From: Sediminispirochaeta sp.
GTDB lineage: Bacteria; Spirochaetota; Spirochaetia; DSM-16054; Sediminispirochaetaceae
Direction: 5' to 3'
Length of the DNA: 10,435 nucleotides
NCBI GenBank assembly: GCA_011046055.1
Contig: DSBN01000115.1
Span: 1-10,435 of the forward strand
In this document: in pieces, positions 1-5,083 of the stretch
Layout of the letters: the number at the start of each line of letters is the position of its first letter
Numbering within the stretch: the stretch's first letter is position 1
Notes under the pieces: model-generated
What the model was told of the DNA's origin: nothing
Database searches by the model: none
Seen by the model: the letters and a program-made list of their open reading frames with translations, nothing else
Position numbers and translations under genes: made by a program

Positions 1-56
1 ATTGAGAATTTGCTTCATTTGCATAGCAATGATTTGTGTTTCTAACTGTTGGAGGC

Positions 57-100
57 ATTCTCATTTTGGAAAGTGCAAGTGCACTTTCCAAAATGAGAAT
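57..100. repeat. Perfect 20-bp inverted repeat (hairpin)
   Basis: The left arm (57-76, beginning ATTCTCATTTTGG) is the exact reverse complement of the right arm (81-100), separated only by AAGT. The symmetry breaks at 56/101. There is no T-run on either side, so it is a poor intrinsic terminator. It lies just upstream of the promoter at 113-141, so it could be an operator. It could also be a mobile-element end, such as two abutted terminal repeats with a 4-nt spacer, or a small extragenic repeat. The symmetry is certain; the role is unknown. Confidence 0.9.
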
Positions 101-112
101 TACTGGCCCGTC

Positions 113-141
113 TTGATTCTTTTTCCCACAAAGGTTAATAT
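113..141 (+). promoter_or_regulatory. Sigma70-type promoter for the 231-767 gene
   Basis: A -35 box TTGATT (113-118) and a -10 box TAATAT (136-141) are separated by exactly 17 bp. The same -10 hexamer and spacing occur in the TRAP operon promoter at 5016-5044. The predicted start near 148 gives a leader of about 83 nt before the ATG at 231. The perfect palindrome at 57-100 ends 12 bp upstream of the -35 box. Confidence 0.6.
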
Positions 142-147
142 ATTGAA

Positions 148-204
148 CACTGAGTCGGTTTTTATTCTCTATAGTGAACAATACTGCTTTAAAACGACTC
201 TGTG
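148..204 (+). promoter_or_regulatory. Imperfect stem in the 5' leader of the 231-767 gene
   Basis: CAC-T-GAGTCG (148-157) can pair with CGACTC-T-GTG (195-204), with one T/T mismatch. After a bulged G158, TTTT (159-162) pairs with AAAA (191-194). That makes 13 pairs around a 28-nt loop, starting at the predicted transcription start and ending 12 nt before the Shine-Dalgarno sequence. It may stabilise or regulate the leader. No known riboswitch or protein-binding leader is recognised. Confidence 0.4.
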
Positions 205-230
205 CACACTTTTTTTGGGGAGGCCTAGTC

Positions 231-767
231 ATGGCTAGTCAAAATACAAGTAAAAACTCTCCGGCGGAGGACAAAAACAGTATCAACACAAAGCAAACCA
301 TCGGCGCCCTGGGGGGAATCGTTGTCTTGTTGGGGTTACTCTTTTTCGGAGTCTCCAACACCAAACCGGTGGGTGTAGAATTTATCACCGACGAAGCGAA
401 ACCGAGCCAAGCCGAGTACTCTGAAAACGCATCGGGATTGGAGTACGACGATGCCCTGCTCAAAAAGTACGAAGTAGGCACGATGGTAGAACTGGCGGGC
501 AAAGTCCAGCAAGTTTTCGAAGAGCCGATCGAAGGTGAACACAACATGGTCCTCGGAATCCGCGAGACCGTCGACACGAGCACCGATACCGGAAAGGTGA
601 AACAAGTGATGCTCACCTATGTGAACGAACCGACGAAAGAGGTCGAAAAACACCAGCAGGTGCACGTGTTTGCTCGCTACATCGGTACCTTGGAGTTCGA
701 GACAAACGTGGGTACCTCTCAGAAGGTCCCCGCCGTACAGGTCGACTACCTGGAGATCGAGTCGTAA
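231..767 (+). CDS. Membrane-anchored protein, probable OB-fold
   Basis: This 178-residue protein has a polar N-terminus, one hydrophobic segment at about residues 23-41, and a soluble region that should lie outside the cytoplasmic membrane. The C-terminal part (about 80-178) reads as alternating beta strands: ELAGKVQQVF, then VMLTYVNEP, then VHVFARYIGTLEF, ending VPAVQVDYLEI. This is the layout of small OB-fold domains of the tRNA_anti-like kind, but I recognise no specific family. An in-frame ATG at 174 would add 19 residues. ATG 231 is preferred because GGGGAGG (217-223) lies 7 nt before it. The gene stands alone with its own promoter and a convergent neighbour. Function is unknown; it could be a structural envelope protein or bind a ligand. 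Confidence 0.8.
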   Translation: MASQNTSKNSPAEDKNSINTKQTIGALGGIVVLLGLLFFGVSNTKPVGVEFITDEAKPSQAEYSENASGLEYDDALLKKYEVGTMVELAGKVQQVFEEPIEGEHNMVLGIRETVDTSTDTGKVKQVMLTYVNEPTKEVEKHQQVHVFARYIGTLEFETNVGTSQKVPAVQVDYLEIES

Positions 768-798
768 AAGGCCCCGATCAACACATTGAAAGCAAACT

Positions 799-863
799 AA
801 ACAGCTCAAGCTCCATAGCCTTCGGCAGCAAACTCATATCAGCAACTGGAGCTTGAGCTGTTT
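799..863. repeat. 17-bp inverted repeat at a convergent gene junction, possible terminator
   Basis: Positions 799-815 (AAACAGCTCAAGCTCCA) and 847-863 are perfect reverse complements around a 31-nt loop, which itself contains a small GCC-TTC-GGC hairpin (818-826). The right arm lies inside the 3' end of the minus-strand synthase/EIIA gene and encodes its last residues (around QKQLKLQ). The left arm lies beyond the stop codon. Both flanks carry only short T-runs (TTT). Placement between converging genes suggests a bidirectional terminator or an mRNA 3'-end stabiliser, but the T-tract is weak. Confidence 0.6.
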
Positions 864-2354
864 CTGTAGGTTCAAAAGCGCTTCGTATTTTTTCATCAGT
901 GCCACTGCCTCCCCGGGGGTGCCGACGGCCAGAAAATCTTCGATCACTTTCCTATGGCGAAGCAAGCGGGCCAGACAACTGATGGTCTGCAGGTACTCGT
1001 TCTCCTTGCTTGGAGGCGAAAGAAGCAAAAAAATCAAATGCACCGGCCTCCTCACGATAGTAGATCGAAAGTCTACTCCCCTGATAGACCGACCGAAACT
1101 TATATATATGTTCTGCACCTGCTCGGTGACCAGATGGGGAATAGCAACCCCATGCCCCACATTGGTGCTGATTCGCTTCTCCCGACTCAAAAGACCTCTG
1201 ATAATTTCCTGGGGATCGTGGAGAGAGACGCTCTTGGCTACGAGGGTGAGCATTTCATCGAGCACTTCTTCCCGGCTGCGCCCCTGGAGGTCCAGGTCGA
1301 TGAGCGATTCATCTAAGAGCTGGGAGAAACATTTGGCCATATCACCGATATTGTGGTACCCCTCCACCAAGAGAGCATCATCCCGGTCGATGCCGTATCG
1401 CTCTTGATAGGCGGGTATAGTCAGCATCGGCGGACGCTCCTGTCCTCTCACCTCTTCGGCGTCGAAAAAGTATCCTTCCCGGTCCCTTTTGATCAGCTGC
1501 AGCTGATGTCCGACTCCTTCCAGCAGGGCTATTTTGCCCAACTGCTCGGAACGGCGCAGAAGAATCGACAGGATGACGTAGGACATCCGTCGCAGGCTCT
1601 CGATACTCTGATTCCGATGCACCCGAACGTCCATGTCCACCTGAGCCATCGATTGAATCCCGTACCTCTGCTCGATATCTATCAGCAGTCCCATTTCTAC
1701 TCCGTAGCCGGTAAAAAAGGGCAGTCTCTCGAGCACGCTCCTACGTCCGGCGTACTCTCCCGAGAGTGGCTGTGCCATCATGGCCAGATCTGGAAAAAGC
1801 AGATTGAGGTAGGGGCGGACCATCAGTTCGGTCACCCGTCCGCCTCCGGGAATGGTTTTGCGCCCTACCTTCAATGGCCTTCGATAAAAAGATTTGACAT
1901 AACTTATTTCGGGATTCTGCAGAATCGGTCCGACCAGACCGTAGATGAAGCGGGGGTGGAAGTTTCTGATATCCGCGTCCACCCAGACCATGATATCTCC
2001 CTCGGTGAGGTAGAGACTCTTCCAGAGGTTCTCCCCCTTGCCGCGGTAGCTCGTCAAATCGGGCAGGGTTTGGTCGGCCAGGTGTACCCGTGCACCGGCC
2101 TTCCGTGCGATCTGGCGGGTTCTGTCATCGGAACCGCTGTCGACCACGCAGAGCTCGTCGACCAAAGGCCGTTCCTCCATCAAGAATCTTTTGATCAGCT
2201 TGATTTGACGGCCGATTGTTTTTGCCTCGTTTAGGGTCGGGAGACAGACACTTATTTTTAATTTTTGCCGCTTTTTCAGCTCTATCAATTCGTCGAGATC
2301 GACAAACTGAGAGTGATGAAAGGTACGTTCCTTGAGCCACCATTCATAGTTCAC
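834..2354 (-). CDS. gpgS: Glucosyl-3-phosphoglycerate synthase fused to a PTS EIIA (type 2) domain
   Basis: The first ~290 of 506 residues match GT81 glucosyl-3-phosphoglycerate synthase, which transfers glucose from an NDP-glucose to 3-phosphoglycerate. Visible motifs are CLPTLNEAKTIG (37-48), VDSGSDDRT (71-79), GKGENLWKSL (105-114), the metal-binding VDADIRN (D126/D128), KSFYRRP (154-160), GGGRVTELMVRP (170-181), QPLSGEYA (195-202), GYGVEMGLLID (216-226) and RVHRN (244-248). Mycobacterial GpgS ends near there. Here a linker is followed at about 345-490 by a fructose/mannitol or nitrogen-type EIIA domain. Its VGHGVAIPH places the expected phosphoryl-accepting His at 407. The start is GTG: minus-strand GGAGGT lies 5 nt before it (plus 2360-2365), and no upstream alternative is better. 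The gene follows the thioredoxin-fold gene by 41 bp. Either domain call alone is secure. The fusion is the unusual part and suggests control of the synthase by the PTS. Confidence 0.9.
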   Translation of the reverse strand: MNYEWWLKERTFHHSQFVDLDELIELKKRQKLKISVCLPTLNEAKTIGRQIKLIKRFLMEERPLVDELCVVDSGSDDRTRQIARKAGARVHLADQTLPDLTSYRGKGENLWKSLYLTEGDIMVWVDADIRNFHPRFIYGLVGPILQNPEISYVKSFYRRPLKVGRKTIPGGGRVTELMVRPYLNLLFPDLAMMAQPLSGEYAGRRSVLERLPFFTGYGVEMGLLIDIEQRYGIQSMAQVDMDVRVHRNQSIESLRRMSYVILSILLRRSEQLGKIALLEGVGHQLQLIKRDREGYFFDAEEVRGQERPPMLTIPAYQERYGIDRDDALLVEGYHNIGDMAKCFSQLLDESLIDLDLQGRSREEVLDEMLTLVAKSVSLHDPQEIIRGLLSREKRISTNVGHGVAIPHLVTEQVQNIYISFGRSIRGVDFRSTIVRRPVHLIFLLLSPPSKENEYLQTISCLARLLRHRKVIEDFLAVGTPGEAVALMKKYEALLNLQKQLKLQLLI

Positions 2355-2373
2355 GGCTCACCTCCACCACTTG

Positions 2374-2401
2374 ATTATACACCGCCGGCCTTGTTTTACA
2401 A
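2374..2401 (-). promoter_or_regulatory. Possible internal promoter for gpgS-EIIA
   Basis: On the minus strand, TTGTAA (plus 2396-2401) and a perfect TATAAT (plus 2374-2379) are 16 bp apart. The -35 box overlaps the TAA stop of the upstream thioredoxin-fold gene. Transcription would begin about 13 nt before the GTG start, leaving room for the Shine-Dalgarno sequence. The synthase could therefore be expressed apart from its upstream neighbour. Confidence 0.45.
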
Positions 2402-3004
2402 TCTAATTCCTCTTATGATCTCCTCTCCAGTTTCTCTCCACATCCCCTCTTCTTTGTACCAGTGGATCATCCGTTCGAGAAAGACCCGGTAGAGCTTGGC
2501 GAACTCCTTGGCCGCCTGCCGGTCATCCGCCTGTTTATCGTAGAGCTCCATGAGCTGGGGATGCTCTTTTTTCCACCGTGTCTTCATTGCGGCGACCTTT
2601 CGCGGGGCCTCTACCCAGCGAGCAATCTCTTCACCCTCGACATCCCACAAAGAGATCACCGGAATATGCCCTACTCCCTCCCGGCGGTAGCGCTCCTTCA
2701 GTTCCGGATGCGATTCGCCGCGAAACACCCTGAATTCGACCCCGGCGCGGTCGAAAAAGTCGTTCAAATAGGGCATATTCGCCGCCCAATCACCGCACCA
2801 ATCCTCGGTCTGCGCGCTGGCGGAAATCGGGCCGTGCAGGCCCTGGAGCTTCTCTTTGAGTAACTCCACCTGTTCGTCCTCCGCCTGAGTGCTTTTCAGG
2901 AGCTTTTTCACCAACGAACGATAATTCCGCAGCTCTTTCATATACTCGGGTATAGTCAGGCCGCTTTGAAAGTACTCTCGGGTCATTTTTTCCAGATAGT
3001 TCAT
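2396..3004 (-). CDS. Thioredoxin-fold protein (Thioredoxin_9-like), monothiol
   Basis: This 202-residue cytoplasmic protein has a charged helical N-terminus (1-60) and a thioredoxin-like core at about 58-145. The active-site stretch is QTEDWCGDWAANMPYL: Cys70 is present, but the second Cys of CxxC is replaced by Trp (CGDW). A cis-Pro motif follows at HIPVISLW (P115), then an acidic turn and a Lys/Arg-rich C-terminal helix. The E-x-WCGD pattern is typical of the Thioredoxin_9 family, whose members often lack the resolving Cys and whose substrate is unclear. The ATG at 3004 has AGAGG almost touching it, which is too close for normal use. Met7 (2986) is an alternative start. It is encoded upstream of gpgS-EIIA and divergent from the phosphatase gene. 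The fold call is good; the role is unknown. Confidence 0.8.
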   Translation of the reverse strand: MNYLEKMTREYFQSGLTIPEYMKELRNYRSLVKKLLKSTQAEDEQVELLKEKLQGLHGPISASAQTEDWCGDWAANMPYLNDFFDRAGVEFRVFRGESHPELKERYRREGVGHIPVISLWDVEGEEIARWVEAPRKVAAMKTRWKKEHPQLMELYDKQADDRQAAKEFAKLYRVFLERMIHWYKEEGMWRETGEEIIRGIRL

Positions 3005-3010
3005 ACCTCT

Positions 3011-3039
3011 AAGATATTATGGACGCAGCATATAATCAA
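3011..3039 (-). promoter_or_regulatory. Possible promoter for the thioredoxin-fold gene
   Basis: On the minus strand, TTGATT (plus 3034-3039) and TATCTT (plus 3011-3016) are 17 bp apart. The -10 box ends 6 nt before the ATG at 3004, so transcription would start at or next to the start codon. This is consistent with a leaderless mRNA and with the lack of a correctly spaced ribosome binding site. Confidence 0.35.
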
Positions 3040-3042
3040 GTG

Positions 3043-3071
3043 TTGTCTATATTCATGGATTCGAGTAGACT
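3043..3071 (+). promoter_or_regulatory. Possible promoter for the phosphatase operon
   Basis: TTGTCT (3043-3048) and TAGACT (3066-3071) are 17 bp apart. The predicted start falls about 3 nt before the ATG at 3081, which has no Shine-Dalgarno sequence. The -10 box lies inside the 15-bp palindrome at 3062-3076. Both hexamers are only moderate matches. Confidence 0.35.
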
Positions 3072-3076
3072 ACTCG
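3062..3076. promoter_or_regulatory. 15-bp palindrome overlapping the -10 region, possible operator
   Basis: CGAGTAG-A-CTACTCG is a perfect odd palindrome ending 4 bp before the phosphatase ATG and overlapping its predicted -10 box. It lies in the 76-bp divergent region shared with the thioredoxin-fold gene. A dimeric repressor site is the simplest reading. The one-base centre makes an RNA hairpin less favourable. Confidence 0.45.
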
Positions 3077-3080
3077 GTAC

Positions 3081-3704
3081 ATGGAAGATCATTTTACACG
3101 GCTCTGCCTGGTAAGGCACGGAGAGACCGACTGGAACAAAAAGAGACTCATCCAAGGGATTACCGACATCCCCCTCAACGAGGCCGGCCGTGATCAGGCT
3201 CGACAGTGCGCCCAGGTCCTCAGTCAAGATCCTTGGGACCTCATGTACTCCAGCCCTTTGCGGAGAGCCTTCGAAACGGCCCGGATCATCGGAGAAGAGA
3301 TAGGATTTTCTTCGCGGGATATCAAAACGGAAATCGATCTTCAGGAGCGCAACTTCGGAGAGGCCGAGGGGATGGAGATATTTCCGCGAAAAGAGTTGTT
3401 CCACGACACGGAAATCCCCGGGGCGGAGACGAAAGAAGAACTCCAGACCCGCGCCACCTATTGTCTCGAAAAAATAGCCCGCCGACATCGGGGAAAAAGG
3501 ATCGTCATTGTCACCCACGGTGGACTCATCGCCGGGGCTATCGAGCGCTTGAGCGAAGGAAGAATTCCCGCCGGTATCGAGCCGGTGAAAAACACATCGC
3601 TGACCCTGCTCCAATACAACAATAGTTGGGAAGTACTCTACTTCAACCAGCTCAGTCCGGATCTCGAGACTGCAGTTGATAGAGTCTATTCTGGTGATCA
3701 ATGA
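3081..3704 (+). CDS. Histidine phosphatase family protein, candidate GpgP
   Basis: This 207-residue protein belongs to the histidine phosphatase (phosphoglycerate mutase-like) superfamily. Catalytic features are LVRHGETDWN with R12/H13 (H13 the phospho-accepting His), SSPLRRAFETA with R62, the proton-donor region LQERNFGEAEG with E89, and VTHGGLI with H146. It is about the size of small phosphatases such as CobC, PhoE or GpgP and lacks the insertions expected of a true phosphoglycerate mutase. The ATG at 3081 is the only reasonable start and has no Shine-Dalgarno sequence. It is divergent from the thioredoxin-fold/gpgS-EIIA pair. Because mycobacterial glucosyl-3-phosphoglycerate phosphatase is a member of this superfamily, dephosphorylation of the GpgS product is a plausible role. 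The family call is firm; the substrate is an inference. Confidence 0.92.
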   Translation: MEDHFTRLCLVRHGETDWNKKRLIQGITDIPLNEAGRDQARQCAQVLSQDPWDLMYSSPLRRAFETARIIGEEIGFSSRDIKTEIDLQERNFGEAEGMEIFPRKELFHDTEIPGAETKEELQTRATYCLEKIARRHRGKRIVIVTHGGLIAGAIERLSEGRIPAGIEPVKNTSLTLLQYNNSWEVLYFNQLSPDLETAVDRVYSGDQ

Positions 3705-4126
3705 AAGGGTATTTTGTAGGTACCGGAACCTCCGGGAAAAACATCAAGCTCTTTGTGCTCATCCGTGATCTGCTCATTTTTGCGCTGGGAGTGTGGTTTT
3801 TTGAGTTTCACTTGGATTACGCCTTTCCCGACGAGCACAACTTACTGCTCTACTTCGTAGCGATTCCTATTATCTGGGCGAGTCTCATCCATATATGGAC
3901 CAGTACCAGCTACGGTGAACAACAGGGTATCTTCATGCACATTTTTACTCACCTGATCGCGGTACTGCTGCTGATCTCGACGGTTTTTTTGATCAGCGCA
4001 ACCCTGAACACCATGTCCGAGAGCTTGGGTACCCTGGGAAATGTACTTTTTCATTTCGTCGGCTGGACGGTGATCCTCTCATTGATCTACTACGACCTGG
4101 TCGATATCAACCGTCATGTGGATTAG
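3701..4126 (+). CDS. Unknown four-helix membrane protein
   Basis: This 141-residue integral membrane protein has four likely transmembrane segments at about 17-36, 47-66, 82-103 and 113-133, with short polar ends. I recognise no family. Its start codon overlaps the phosphatase stop as ATGA (3701-3704), with only GGTGA 3 nt upstream, so translation is probably coupled to the phosphatase and the two proteins are made together. His residues lie in or near the helices (H37, H64, H80, H84, H118), but they do not form a motif I can name. The ORF ends with TAG, 27 nt before the carboxypeptidase ATG. The protein could anchor or assist the phosphatase or be an unrelated small membrane protein. Confidence 0.75.
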   Translation: MKGYFVGTGTSGKNIKLFVLIRDLLIFALGVWFFEFHLDYAFPDEHNLLLYFVAIPIIWASLIHIWTSTSYGEQQGIFMHIFTHLIAVLLLISTVFLISATLNTMSESLGTLGNVLFHFVGWTVILSLIYYDLVDINRHVD

Positions 4127-4153
4127 CGACCGGTTTTTTATTATATTTCTTGT

Positions 4154-4993
4154 ATGCGCTTTATTTTACCACTCTCGATAACACTTCTGCTGTTGTCTGT
4201 AACGCTTGGTCTATTTGCTACCCCGCTTCAATCGGCGCCTACCGGTTCAATCGGAACTTCGTTTGAAGGCCGCGATATCGTATTCTACCGTTTTGGTGAG
4301 GGAGAGCGGTCGATAGTAGTCTACGGCGGTATTCACGGTGGATACGAATGGAACACCATATGGCTGAGCCACGAGCTGATCACATATTATCTCGAAAATG
4401 GTGACTCCCTTCCTGGGAATATATCCCTCTATATCATTCCCTGCCTCAACCCCGACGGCTTGGCCCGGGTCGACGGCCGAGGAGACTGCGCGGGAACCGA
4501 TTTCGCAAATTTCGACTACAGTTTCGAGGAGAGCAAAAAGGGGCGATTCAACGCCCGAGGTGTCGATCTGAACCGCAACTAGGATGCCCGCTGGCAGCCC
4601 AAATCGATGTGGCAAAACCAAGAGGTCAGCGCCGGCGGTGCGCCCTTCAGCGAGCCCGAGACCAGAAGTCTACGAGATTTTGTCCAGCGCATTGAAGCGC
4701 GGCTGGTCATCTCCTACCACAGCGCCGCCAACGGGATATACTACAGTGGAAAGCACGAACAGTGGGAACCGGTGCGGCGCCTGGCCCGCGCCTACGAAGA
4801 GTCCTCGTGCTATCCGATCCCCCGAAGCGGTACGGGTTTGGTAGGCTACCGGATAACCGGAGCCTCGGGAGGCTACTTCTATTCTCAGTCCATCCCCGAA
4901 ATCACCGTAGAGTTGGCCGGTAGGAGCAGTCCGGAGTTCGAGCGCAATTTGTCGGGGCTCCAGGCGGTGATCGATTTCATTGCCTCAGAGTAG
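4154..4993 (+). pseudogene. M14 zinc carboxypeptidase interrupted by in-frame TAG
   Basis: The reading frame encodes a secreted M14-family metallocarboxypeptidase of 279 positions with a TAG at codon 143 (4580-4582). The N-terminal part has a signal peptide (about 1-28), the Zn-binding IHGGYE (H61, E65) and VDLNRN (137-142). The part after the stop stays in the same frame and carries the third Zn ligand in SYHS (H189) and the catalytic Glu in ITVEL (E253). Neither half alone can be active. In relatives a Trp typically follows LNRN in this subfamily, so a single TGG-to-TAG change explains the break. No other damage is seen: there is no frameshift or second internal stop. The upstream region has no clear ribosome binding site. 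TATATT (4142-4147) ends 6 nt before the ATG. Options are a recent pseudogene, a sequencing error or amber readthrough. Other genes here end in TAG, which argues against general recoding. Confidence 0.85.
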
Positions 4994-5015
4994 AACTCGC
5001 GCAAGTAAGAAAAAA

Positions 5016-5044
5016 TTGACAGATTCACCGCGGACAATTAATAT
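5016..5044 (+). promoter_or_regulatory. Strong sigma70-type promoter of the TRAP operon
   Basis: A perfect -35 box TTGACA (5016-5021) is followed after 17 bp by TAATAT (5039-5044). Transcription would start near 5051, giving a leader of about 33 nt that contains the extended ribosome binding site AGGAGGAGGT (5069-5078), 5 nt before the dctP ATG. The spacer holds a CCGCGG palindrome, and weak AATTG/CAATT symmetry flanks the -35 region. No regulator gene is adjacent. Confidence 0.8.
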
Positions 5045-5083
5045 TAAAAAAATCACTCAGTACCCAAAAGGAGGAGGTGTCGG

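Noticed and set aside
1..40. Fur-box-like AT-rich segment
   Set aside because: The match to a Fur consensus is poor and there is no iron-related gene nearby.
1..64. Minus-strand frame from ATG 64 open to the left edge (MRMPPTVRNTNHC...)
   Set aside because: It is only 21 codons visible, with no ribosome binding site and a start inside a palindrome. It could be the start of a real gene, but the window cannot support it.
2..238. Plus-strand 78-codon frame at the left edge
   Set aside because: It is Cys/Phe/Ile-rich with no domain, spans the palindrome, promoter and leader stem, and overlaps the better-supported start at 231.
336..809. Minus-strand frames opposite the OB-fold protein gene
   Set aside because: No motif is seen, and the plus-strand gene has a promoter and a ribosome binding site.
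853..2234. Long plus-strand frames (853-1407, 1353-2234) opposite gpgS-EIIA
   Set aside because: They are antisense shadows of a gene with clear family motifs, and their translations show no domain.
3036..3701. Minus-strand 221-codon frame opposite the phosphatase
   Set aside because: It is a shadow of a strongly conserved histidine phosphatase; no motif is seen.
3081..3704. Phosphoglycerate mutase (glycolytic)
   Set aside because: At 207 residues, and without the insertions expected of a true dPGM, a small phosphatase is the better fit.
4584..4844. Separate small gene after the TAG in the M14 gene
   Set aside because: It is in a different frame, with no domain. The frame continuous with the peptidase carries the conserved H189 and E253.
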